NCBI GenBank assembly: GCA_016859345.1
Contig: CM029129.1
Location: 12,478,946 to 12,542,945, forward strand
Origin: Istiophorus platypterus
Lineage: Eukaryota; Chordata; Actinopteri; Istiophoriformes; Istiophoridae
DNA: 64,000 nt
Direction of reading: 5' to 3'
In this document: positions 44,901-57,269 of the stretch, piece by piece
Layout of the letters: every line of letters starts with the position of its first letter
How positions within the stretch are numbered: position 1 is the first letter of the stretch
Program-made: the position numbers and the translations under genes
Notes under the pieces: model-generated
What the model saw: only the letters and a program-made list of their open reading frames with translations
Told to the model about the DNA's origin: nothing
Databases searched by the model: none

Positions 44901-47900
44901 AAGTAAACCCTATGGGAATCTATAGATTAACAATACTCCTCTTGTTATAAATAATAGTTAGTTCAACTTACACTAGTTGGATCTATGATAAGTTTGTAAA
45001 TTTGTAAGGTAAATAGTCATCTTTGACAGAAGAGAGGCAAAAACCATTATCTGGAAAAAAAAAGACTGAAGCACGTAGCATGTAGCCATCAAGAAATCAC
45101 TGATTGATTGTATTAGTTAACCCTTTCACCCAATTACAGGTGTGATCACTGTGAGCTCTGTTGGTCAGTACAGACCTCATTTCTCGTCTCTTCCCTTTAA
45201 ACATGTAGAGATCTCATGGTGGCTTAGTCAGCCTTTGCTCACACAGATCACATGCCTCATAGCTGCTTCATATGACTTCAGGCATGTCATATGAGCTTGG
45301 CTTATTATGGGTCTGGTGTGGGAATGTTAAAAAGCACTGTAGCTTGTATTAGGGTTGGGAGGCTTTAATGCCATAAGTTAACACAGGCTGGTTTCTCCCT
45401 CTGTTTGCTTCACTATGCAGGTGATGAACGGGCTGGTGCAGACCACCGGTTGGCCAGCAGTCGTGGCTTGTGTCGGCAACTGGTTTGGAAAGGGGAAGTG
45501 AGTATCAGGGGACACAGTCCTGCTGAATATGCAGAAATAGATGCCTTTTTGTAGTTGACAGACACACACATATGCACATTTGTCACGTTTGACAGCATTG
45601 TAAAACCCAGCTTTCACTACACTCAAACCACTGGCTCCAAATCCAGATCCTAAATCTAAACTGCTCCTTACATATGTGTCAAAGGTCAAAAACCGGTTAA
45701 ATTGGTTCTTACCAAAGTAGAACTACAAGTTCATCCCAGTGAAAAACATCAGAGTGAAAACACTTTTTATGTAAACAACAGTCCCATACCTGTCTGAGTT
45801 GGCCCCACCCTTTCTCAGGTGCTGCTCTACAGCCAAGAATAATGTTTACTTGCGCAAACGAAACCAGCTACACAGAGAAATCAGACTTGTTTACACGCAC
45901 TGTAATGACCCGGTTACTGTATCTGTGTTTACATAATGTCGGCCAGTATAAAAATACAAATTTTGTTTTCTGAGTTTCAAAGTTACCCAAAATTATGGTT
46001 ATTTTTTTCATGAATTTCTATAAGATTTAACTAGTCAATCAGTTATTAATCATGAAAGGAATAGTTCAAGTTTTTGTGAGATTCATTTATCTAGGCTGTG
46101 ATAAAAAGATTAATATCAATCTTGTGCCTGTTTGTTAAGCATGGAGCTGGAGTCTGTACCTGCTCGGCTTGTCTCAGCGTGAAGACTTGAAGCAGGGGGG
46201 AACAGGCATACTGGCTTTTTTCTGAAGATCACAAATACACCTAGGAGCACCTTTCATAGCTTTGTAATTCACATGTTTTACCTTTTTTGTTTATTCAATA
46301 CGCAAAGAAAATACAAAACTGCCAATTTGGGGTTTTAGGAGGACTTAAGTGCTCAAACAATTTCTTGATGATTAAGGCTGTATTCATACAAACATTTGCC
46401 CCGTGTTAATTCAACACAAGAAGCTGCATTGTTGAAGGCATGTTGTTTAATCCATCAGTGAGACAGTAAAATACAATCCAGGGTGGAAATGATGAGGGAA
46501 CGGAATCAGATTTTTAAAATATGTCAAAACACAGCACGGTGGGTAGTGTCACTCATAGACAGGCCTTTAAAACTCTGGAAAGGTATCAAAGTGGCAGCTG
46601 TTTAATCGGTCATTGTGACAATCTTGAGGTAAAACAGAGGAAATACAGTGGTCATGTTATAAAGTAATCAACTCTGGAATGCAGGCTTGCATGTTTGTGA
46701 TTGGCTGAAGCAGTGCCTTGCTGGATGACGTTATGTTGCATTACAGAAAAAAGTTTAACCACATTCAATTTCTATGCCACACAACTCGGCATCGTTTGGA
46801 AGACAACCCCTCTTTGCACTTCTTTGTTGTTTGTCAAAAATGTTTTACCCCTTCAGGGAATTGTTTGCTTTGAGAGAGCAGTTTCTACCTTTCAGTTTGT
46901 GTACAAACTGAAAATAAAACAAATCAGATACAAGGTTCTTAGTAGTGACCCCTTTAGGTATTGGTAGGTGTATTTTTGAACTAGTTGTTTTCCCCCTGCT
47001 TCATGCTAAGCTAGACTAACCTTGTCCTTTTTTAAGCTCCTTGCAGGCATTGAAAAAAAGAGTGTATTTCCCTCAAGAAAGGACCGATCCTTTAACATGG
47101 CTGATGAGTCGTTAAGATGACTGTTTAAGATTTGCAACCCCAAACATATTGTAGTAGAACAGAAAAGGTGTAAAAGCCTTTTTAAGAGATTCTAAATACC
47201 AACCCATATTTCTGATGCAGTACCTTTATTTCTCATTCACCTACTTTGTGTGTTTGTGTTTTGCTCATCAGGCGTGGCCTCATCATGGGTGTGTGGAACT
47301 CCCACACCTCAGTGGGAAACATCTTGGGCTCGCTCATTGCAGGAGTCTTTGTCTCGTCGGCGTGGGGAATGTCCTTCATTGTCCCAGGGGTCATCATCGC
47401 TTCCACTGGGATCCTGTGCTTCTTCTTCCTGGTTGAGAGTCAGTTTCTGTTTATCAGAGAAACCCCTGCACTGGATGCAGGATCATGCTTGACCTCATGC
47501 TTGTAATTCAGATTGTTTTCGGTTGCTTTAACTTAAAAGGTTTAGGTCCAACTGAGTAACAGTTCCATTGCCTTGTTTTAAGTGCACCAACTTAAGTTCT
47601 GTATGGCCCAGCAGCAAAAGCAGAAGGAGGTTCATTACAAAAAGTTTGCACAGCAGTATAGCACAGCACAGCACATGATTCGCGTCAAAACAACCGCAGT
47701 TATTGTGCCATCTTGACATTTGTTCCCGTCCTTAAAAGCACAACTTTTTCCACATGAAATACCCAAATCAACTATTTAGGACTTAGGACTCCAACTCTCT
47801 TATTTTTATTGTTGATTAATGTATTGTTTTTTTAAATTATTTGTTTCAATTGAATCTTAACCCTCCTGATATTTAAAGTACAGCAATATAAAAAAGGAAA

Positions 47901-50900
47901 AAGAAAATGAATCACATCAGAGAAAGTTTTGGAATTGTTTTCAACTTTTCTGTTGATCTGCTAATCAATTAATTAATCTCTGTCCTTGTCTTAACCAGAG
48001 TCAGATAAACAGATCAGTTATCAATTGCATCTCTCAGTAGACATCGGTGGGAGACATGTTTAGTCTACATTAGCACAAAGACTTGAAGCTGCATATTGAT
48101 CCCAAACCTGTCACATTTACATGTTATGTCTAAAACATTTCATTTCTTGTCAAACATGAATTTTGCTTTTAAGTTCTCAGTTGCTGAGGAAAGATATTTG
48201 AGTCCCATGTTTTCCTCCCTCTTATTCAGAACCAGAAGACGTTAACTGCAATCCTCCTCAGCACCATGTAAGTTATATCGGAAATATTATCTTCCTAATT
48301 AATCCATAACAAAACTGCATGAACTCATGTGTTGGTGTTTGTGCCTTAGAGTGATCAAGAAAGTGGTGAAGTGGAGCCTCTCTTGCAGAACTCGCCCCAC
48401 GTTGACCGAACTGTAAACGGTGCCATCACCATTGAGCCTCCAGAGCTTGTTGAGGACCACACCGAGGCCATTAGCTTCTGTGGGGCTCTCAGTATACCAG
48501 TGAGTGAAAACAGCTGTTTCTAACCATTGGTTAAAAAAAAATAATAATATTTTAAAGTTGTCAATTAACAACAAATTTGTGGTGATTATGTTTTTAATAT
48601 TTTGAATTTGTATATACAGTTTCAAAATTTAAAAGCCATTATGTGAAGGATTTGAAATTTTGTTAATTGTTTGTATGCAGATTGGAAAAGAGGATTCGTA
48701 AAATTAAAGTTAATCAAATTGTTTATTATCATATTCAGGTTTTGAGACAATGCACTCAAAGACAGAGTTTCTTGAAATCATTATAATCAGAATAAATTAT
48801 GACACTTTTATTCAGCATAGAATTAATTTTCAGCAAAAAGGCGCATACACGTAACATTGTAGAAAAAAAGCTAGGTATTTATCGAGTGAGGCGATGGTTT
48901 TTTCACAGAATACATTCTGACATGGATAATTGAGAGGGGAACGGAACGGAGCCAATGTTAATGTTATTAGTAACACCTGTGTTTTTCAAAATGTCTGCTA
49001 TGAAAAAGGCCTCTTGTTTCTCTGTCCTAATGATGAGATCAACTATGTGTGAATCTGTCTGATTGAGCTCAGTAGGAAACTGTGATGATCCATCAAACAC
49101 ATATTTTGTGCTCACTTTGTGAATACAATTTGTGGTAGTGAATCAGAGCATCAGAGTATTTGGTCTCTGTAATTGTTTATCCTGTCTATATCTACCATGA
49201 AGAAATCCTAACAAAAGTTTAATGTCGGAGATGGGGTACAAAATCTACTGTTTTTGCACTGTGTAAAAATATATTAAGTTCAGATGGCAGTGAAATGGGA
49301 TTTTGTCCCGTGTGGCATACATTACAATTGTGTGTTTTGTGGCCATTTTATTTTTCATGACTGTAGTAAGCAGTAGCTATTTATGGAGGAAAACAACTCT
49401 CCACCCCCCCCTTACAATAATCTGATTGGCCATCTGACGGCACAAAATGCTGTCAGTGAGCACAACATCAGATCTATTTGAATCAAAAACAAATCTGAGT
49501 GGTGGGTTGTATTTCTTAGGTCTGTAACCAGGTTAATTCAGGTGGGAATATTGGAGAAAAGCAAAAGCCATGTATGTATCTGCGATCTATGAAACCGGGA
49601 TAACTACCAGAGATGCCCCTCAGCTTGTGGGGGTCAGGAAGATTAAAAAAAAGAACTCATCACAGAAGCAGAAGAGTGTAGAGAGCTCCAGATGAAGTAG
49701 GTTTGATGATCAGCAGCTGGACTCATATCAACATGTGTGCACAAAGTTGAAGTTAAGGATATTTGCAGAGCTTACCGCTTCTCCTAACATGTCCTGGGGA
49801 AAACACAGTTTAATTAGCACAGATTTAGCAAATGAAATTGTCTCTGTTTAAATTCTAGAGTGCAGTCTGAAATGGCTGCATGGGTCCCAACACTCCTTAT
49901 CAGGAGGGATTTCCAACCATCTGTAGCACTGAGTTTTGAAAGCTGCCAAATACTGAAATTTAGCATCTAATGCTTTGTCAGAGTTTTACTGCTGCTTTGT
50001 CATTAAACATTTATAGCATTTATAGCATTTACATATTTCTCAGTGAGAGGTAATGATGAAACAATGATTTGGTATTGGTTCCAAAACTAAGGTGTCATAT
50101 TTTCGCCGAGGTACAAAGCATTTAATATGATACTCTTTTGATATGATAGCCTTACTCCTGTCATGACAAGCCAGGGGGCTGAATGGGTCTGTGTTCATTA
50201 CCTTTTCGTATCTCCCTGGCCATGTGTGTCTCAGATAGTTCATTGTGAATTGTAGCACTGTAATAATGAAAACATTTTGAGATGATGAAAGGTTCGCCAG
50301 TGGTTTTCATCGTGTTTTGTGTCTCACACAGGGTGTGGTGGAGTTCTCTCTCTGTCTGCTGTTTGCCAAGCTGGTCAGCTACACTTTCCTGTACTGGCTT
50401 CCTCTCTACATTTCAAATGTTGGTCAGTGATTACTAATATGCTCAATGTTTATTCAGTGACCATGATATCAGACATGTCATATAACTTCATTCACATAAT
50501 TAAAAGTGATTTTTAAAGTCAATGTTGGTTGTGTGTCACATTTTCAGCACATTTTGAGGCTAAAGAGGCAGGAGACATGTCGACACTGTTTGATGTAGGA
50601 GGAATTGTGGGTAAGTTTTGACCCTTGACTGAGGAAATAACTTCCATACATGATATATAATGGGAAATATGTTTTTGCAGAATAATTTTTAGTCTTCAGG
50701 CTTTAATACTAGAGAATTATAACAAACTGAATACCTAATGGTAAATTTAACCACCACTAAGTGTTTAGTGTTTAAATTTATAAATCACCAAAATTAAATC
50801 ATTGAAATGTTAAACATAAAAGTAATCGGTAAATCTATTTGTTTTGAATCTGACCTTAAAATCACTGGGATGTAGTTTCAGGTTTAGCCATTTTAAAAAT

Positions 50901-53900
50901 TTAAAACTTATCTTTAAAAACTTGAATAAGTGCATGAGTTTTTCATTTCCTTTGATTCATCTAAACTTCTCTTTCTTGGAACAAATGACTTACAGAACAT
51001 AACAGGATTTCATGCTGAATTTATGGGTCTGAATTTCACCAATCTAATTTGAACAATCTTGGCATGACTTAACTTTTCTGATTAAAATTGACAGTTGAAA
51101 AGAAAATATTATGCATTAAATTTTCAGTAGAATTAAATTTCCCTAATAAGATATTCAGTTGTTTACAAGATTCAGAACCTTAAGGTCTCTTTCTTCTTGA
51201 GTCTTCAGCATAAGACTTGTTCATGATTCTTATATGTAGATAAGTCCAAGCAAACTCTCCACTACTGGAGACTGAATATGTTTTGTGTTTACAGGAGGCA
51301 TTATGGCCGGCCTTGTGTCTGACTACACTGGTGGGAGAGCAACGACTTGCTGCGTCATGTTGCTTGCTGCTGCTCCAATGGTGAGTGTCACCTCACAGAA
51401 TAAAGAATAAAACAATAATTTCCAATATAGCGTTTGTTTTTCCTAAGTAGTCATTATCAGGGAAACAAAGTTGAATTTGTGTTGTCCAATGATTGTTTTG
51501 TTCATTTTCCAGCTTTTCCTCTATAATTACATTGGACAAAGGAGCCTTGGAACTACAATTGGTAAGATGACTGTGTTGTTTTTTTATTCTTTTCTTTTTT
51601 TTTTACTATGATCCACTCTAGCATCTTTATATGATGCTTTGTCAACAGCCTACATGGGTCATTTTGGTTTTAAAATATTCAACGGTTTGATAGTTTTCTA
51701 TTAGAATAAAATGAAGTTCTAAGACAGGTCTAAAGACCAAGCTTGAAAACTGAGAGAGACTACTACAATTTTTAATCTTCATGTAGGATTGTCAAACAGG
51801 ATTAGATTATGCTATATTCAGTAATGCAAAGTATTTCCAATCTCTCAACATACACACACGTAAATACGAATAGCTGCGTATTGTCTGCATATTGCAGAAC
51901 ACGCCCCTTTTGAAGTTTATCCACATTTTGATGGGAATTACTATTTGTTGATGAGCTTTAAACTATTATACTGTCAGGGCATATTTAATGGGGTGATTGT
52001 TAATGATGTCATCTACTAACTAAAGTGATCACAATCTATATGTAGGTATGCTTCTGGTGTGTGGAGGCCTGGTGAATGGACCCTACGCTCTCATCACTAC
52101 TGCTGTATCTGCTGACCTGGTAAGACTTGAAGTATCATGGAAACCCTCTGTTTTACATCCCTAACCTTCTGTTAAATGTTAAATCCTCCAACATACGAAA
52201 CAAGTCTTTTGTGAAATAAACAGTTTCTTTAATCTTGTCAGACACATATTTAAAAAGATAACTAATGCAGATTCCACTTACATTATGTGTTTGTTGCAAC
52301 AGGGAACACATGAGAGTCTGCGAGGAAACTCCAGGGCATTGTCAACAGTGACAGCAATTATTGATGGGACTGGTTCAGTAGGTATGTGTTGAGTGTAAGA
52401 ACTGTAGAGATTCAGCATCTTCATCTTGATTTTATATTTCCCATTATTTTGATAAAGCTCCTCCAATCATTATTAGTAATATTAACAACGGATCAAATCA
52501 TTATTAGCACCAACTCACTTCTGTGAAGCACTGTGAATTCTGACAATACAATAATATAGCGCATCAAATATAGAGATACCCAAATACACTTTTCAATTTA
52601 TTGTCTTCTTTTGTGCACTGATGTTATGGTTCATACAGAAATACGTCCCCTGCATTAAAAAAAGACATATCTTTGCACTTTGCACAATAAATTGTGTTTT
52701 CTTTCATTAGCCCTACTATTTTTTTTTTACCTCAGTCATTAGATGCTCTAACTTGTTTCCAGAAATGCAGTATTGCATTTAAGGAAGAAAACTGAAAAAC
52801 TCCCTGTAATAATTCACTTGACACACCAACAACTACTGGTGATGTTGCTTGATTCATCCTGAACAAGGAAGTTTTGTTCCCAATGATTTCACTGAAGGCT
52901 ATATACCTGGACTTTGTGTGCAACAGCTCACCTGTTTGCAGTCCAGAAAAGCATTCATGTTAATTAGGCTACTGAAAGATGACGTGCCACATCAGAAGAT
53001 TTAAATGATTTATCACGTTACTGCTGCCGTGCCACACGCGAAAGCTGTGCACAGTCACCCTCTCTTTATGGAGGCGAAGGTATTGATCCTGCTGCTGTGT
53101 GATGGCCACATTAGTTAAATTGAAGAAAATGAGCTACATTCTACACTTGTTTGGTCAGTGTGAGACAGTGTCTGAAAGCTTTTCAAGTCAAAAGTGTGAA
53201 TATTGCCAACACTGTGACACTGAAGGAAACAGAGCCAACACTTTACAACTATCATTTATGTTTAGATGAAATATTCCCCTCCATATTTTTGCATTTACAG
53301 TTTAACTTTGGGGTTTTCAGTGTTAATGTTTTGGAGGTGAGAACATTTCAGCAATCTATAATGTCTTGTAGAGTCTAAAAGGTGAACATGAAGAGACACA
53401 CACTGAATTCTGCTCCAGATCACAGACGCACACATTTCTAAATAGACAGACAGACAGTTGAATGTTTTTGATGTTAAATTCTAAAAGAATGAAGAGGCAG
53501 TCTTCAGTGTATCGATGTCGGTGCATTCTCTGCAGGAGCTGCATTGGGTCCTCTGTTAGCTGGCGTGATCTCTCCCACTGGCTGGAACAACGTCTTCTAC
53601 ATGCTCATTTCTGCTGATGTCTTGGCCTGCCTGGTCAGAAACTCTAATTCATTTCCTCACTCATATCACTTTTTTTTAATCTCTTATAGCAATGCTTTCA
53701 ACGTTGAGAATCTGCTGTTTATCACTGCTTATTTCAGTCATGTTTTGGATTTGTGAATTGTCTCGATTGTTGATGATGGTATTCCGGTAGTTGTTTAACG
53801 ACACCCTGTGTTTGTCTTCAGTTTTTGTCCAGGCTTGTTTACAAGGAAGCTCAGGGTTGGTGTGGACGTGTTCCCCGAGTCAGAGGGTCAGTATCACAAA

Positions 53901-54829
53901 CAGCTGTGGTTTTTGCCACAATGTTGGCCTCAAGTATATAGCAACTGTTTCCGTTTTTTTTAAAGTATTCAATTCAGGAAGTCCCTTGATATTAAATGTC
54001 TATTTTTCAACTTGACCCTGGCTAGGATAGGAAACCAGTATTAAAACTAGAAAAATCTGTGAAAGCATACTTAAAACAGCCAGTAGGATGGCATCCACTA
54101 AAAACCCAGGTTAAGAAACCAGGCAACACTTCCGAGAATTTGCAACTCAGATGTTATTTCTGTAATAAAATCACATCCATTTTACCATCGGAAAAGAGAT
54201 TTAATACACTGTTTGATTCAATAAGCAATTGGAAATCATTCTTTAAAGGAACAGTTCAACATTTAGGGAAGTCATTTTTTGATTTTCATGGAGAGAGTTT
54301 GATAAGAACACCACCACTGTCATGTCTCTGTTAGGTACAGAACTGGAGCCAGGAGGTTTTTAGCTTAGCATAGCATAAAGACTGGAGGTGGCAGGGAGAA
54401 TCTTTTCTATACAAAAACAGAAATGTGATCATTTATGGTTTTACAGGGAAATATGTGCTAATACTACAGTTTTTCTGTGTGAACAACAGCAGGGAGACTG
54501 TTAGAGAAATTATACAAACTGTTACACAGAACAGAAGAAATAGTCAACTATAACCCTCCTGATAAAACCACAAACTGTTGTTATAGATTAATGTTTTATA
54601 TAGATTAAATAGTACAGTAAGTCTTGTTAATTAGTGATCTTGGTGTCCTTATTGATTTTTTTAAAAACTTTTTAACATCGCTAACACCATATGAAAAAAA
54701 GTTAGCAATATGAGTGGGGCTATTGCATTTGATTGCATTTTGGGCATTTTTATTTTATGTCTACTAGTCTAACTGATACCAATTGTAACTCTTATTTCAA
54801 TTTTTTATTTTAGGTTCAAAGAAATTTGA
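38928..54829 (+). CDS. SLC37A2: Glucose-6-phosphate/phosphate antiporter SLC37A2
   Basis: An SLC37 major-facilitator transporter that exchanges sugar-phosphate for phosphate, ER-associated and rich in macrophages. Exons: 38928-38986, 41137-41218, 41463-41553, 42673-42751, 42841-42976, 45421-45497, 47272-47438, 48230-48267, 48350-48499, 50332-50422, 50548-50610, 51295-51380, 51513-51561, 52046-52119, 52303-52381, 53536-53633, 53822-53886 and 54814-54829. All borders are GT-AG and phases agree. The 499 residues nearly equal the human length. Landmarks: MKSPLAPG start, HLSRKPISIVK, a first luminal loop with N-glycosylation sequons at N53, N64 and N68, RRGLIMGVWNSHTSVGNILG, a variable central loop (about 231-285), KEAGDMSTLFDVGGIVGG, TAIIDGTGSVGAALGPLLAG and the end KEI. 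SLC37A2 is preferred over SLC37A1 because of the LFLYNYIGQ and NVAHFEAKEAGD segments. A polyadenylation signal is at 55291. Confidence 0.95.
46063..46215 (+). repeat. Dispersed percomorph repeat in SLC37A2 intron 6
   Basis: GGAATAGTTCAAGTTTTTGT and the following AAAAGATTAATATCAATCTT are a diverged copy of the family at 57411. A matching right part (TATTGGTAGGTGTATTTTTG, CATGCTAAGCTAGACTAACC) appears at 46950-47020. Confidence 0.5.
54245..54400 (+). repeat. Dispersed percomorph repeat in SLC37A2 intron 17
   Basis: AAAGGAACAGTTCAACATTT at the left and TTTAGCTTAGCATAGCATAA at the right identify a partial copy of the same family. Confidence 0.6.
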
Positions 54830-55299
54830 ATTACTCATGCAAGTAAATCGGGAATCAAACAGACAAAAGAGGGAAAAGGTGCTGAAACTGACCTCATTGT
54901 ACAGTGGACAACCTCTTTCCATTGTGGCTGCATGGAAACCATCAGTGGAAGATTCAAGGCACTAAACAGAAGATTGAAGCCTTCCTCTTATTGTAAAACA
55001 GCGAGAAAAATGTCTTTATAGAGACAGAGCTTTTTTATGACTAATCTACTCACTTTAATTTGTTTGTTTTCATATTCTTTTATCATTAAAGTGTATATAC
55101 TGTGCCTTTTCTTAATTTTGTCTATCCCTTTCTTATTGCTTGATGCATCCTCAATACTCACCATTTTGTCACAACATTTAAATGACATTTAGACATTAAA
55201 GTGTCAGTGTGGGTGAATGACTGAGTACAGTCATTCAGGGAAACACTGAGAATAAGCAAATTTTTAGTTGAGGATATTCTTCTCGTGTCCAATAAAATA

Positions 55300-57260
55300 A
55301 ATATTTTTTAAAAAACTGTATCTCTCTATAATTTTAGTGTGGGGTAAAAGACATTAAACAATACAGTCCAGACCCCCAACATATATTTTCCACTTTCATC
55401 GGTGGCAATATCATGGATGAAATAAAGAATAAAAGCAAGCAAAATGAATGAATTAAGAAGAAAGTAGTAAATATATCATGAGAGGAAATATAAGAACTTG
55501 ATGAGGCTCCGAATATACAATTTTTTGCACTGTCTGAATTTAAAAACAGGGCAGAAGGATTCACACAAGTGTGAAATTGTAGACGTGTCAATTATAACAC
55601 TTTCAACCCAAAAGGGTAACTCTGTACTTTAACTTCCCCATTTAGCATTCATCAGCAGTATGTAAACTTTATATAACATCATATGGCATCAAAATTATAG
55701 TGTTTGGTTTTATTTGATACATGAAGTCATGAATTACTTAGTTTAGAGCTTTGTACCACGGCAAAACATTTCTAAAACTGGGGGACAGAAAACAGACTCC
55801 GGCTTTATGAAGCATTTGCCATGTTTGTGGAAGTGTGAAAATAGGCAGGGTTTGAACTTGACAACACATGAAAGTTGAAACAGAAATGAAAATAAATATG
55901 GTTTTGTTTCCCAGTTGATGCTTCAGTGCATGAGCAGCAATTTGAATCAAGATGAACCTTTCTCACCTTCAGACTCAAGGTTGGTCCTCCAGGTTTGAGG
56001 TTCCATTCATAAATGGCAGCCTTTTGCATCTCAGGTTGTATGTGTGAATGGGGCAAAAACCTCTGTCAGTCACTTTTTGTGTGTACAAACGACTCCCACC
56101 ATGACCTTCAAGGAGAGACTCTCCTAAAGTGTGTCATTATTAACATTATTACAAGTCATCACACCAAGAATATAGATTTACATTTGGACACAAATATCCT
56201 AAAAAATGGCAAAAATCAAATTTAAAGCTTTTGAGAAAAAAACCCATTCGTAGTTTTTACTATTAATGAAGAGTTTAAAACTCAAAATCAAAAGCTAGCT
56301 CGTTTCCTCAGGGCTGTGTGTGTTTGATTTGATCAGATTTGAATGAGATCATCATCACATTTTGATTCAAATGTGGCCCAAAACGGTTTCAATTTAATCA
56401 GAAAATAGAGTTTTCAGGGCCTTCAAAGTGTATTATAGTTCTAGTTGATACAGCCTGGGCCTTATTTTTGCAGTTTTATATATAATTCCTTTACTTTAAT
56501 GAGTACAGTGTTATACAAACTGCAAACATAGGACCCAAGTTGTAATTTACCGTAATTATCCTTTAAAGAACTAAAATGACCAAATCAAAAACTGTTCTCT
56601 CCACTGATGTTGTGTTGCAGTGGTTAATAAAAGACCTTATTGCAAAAGTCAGGGATAGGTAGATGAAAATTCTAACTAGCACCTTTGTTTTGACTGCATA
56701 TTTATTTAGACAGGCTAGCAGTATGCAAGGTATGATTTCATCAAATTCACAAACACAACACTATAATATCAACATAAAAACAAATCATAACAGCAACAAC
56801 AGAGATTGTCATAGACGGTGTAAAGAACAGCTTGGCACACAATTTTAGTGAATCTGGATCTGATCCTTCAATATTTAAACAGATTATTGGAGACTTGGCA
56901 GTTAAAAATCTGAGCCATTAACATATAGGGGTAAACATGAGAATTCCCACCAGTGTTTATGATATCTTTTATTGTGTGCTTTTCTGTGTATTCTTCATCT
57001 TTGCATCTGACCTAAGCAGAATAAAGAGTCACATGAACACAAATCAAACAACCCGAGGCTGTTAGGACGTGCATGAGCTTGAGTGTTGGCACAAGTGTGG
57101 TGCGTTGCCTCTGCCTGGGATGCTGCTTTATCTTAAGGGTCCATCTAAGGTTTAGCCTGCAGTGGTAACCCTGTTCATAACAGGGAGATTGTTTTATTCT
57201 GTCACATCTTTAGTGTTTCTTCTAAAAAAAACAATCTTGAAAAGCTTCATATGATACAGT
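55300..57260. other. Convergent intergenic region between SLC37A2 and POU2F3
   Basis: AT-rich DNA holding the 3'UTRs of the two converging genes. I recognise no exon, RNA gene or transposon. Open frames are short and uncharacteristic. Confidence 0.45.
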
Positions 57261-57269
57261 TCATGTTTT

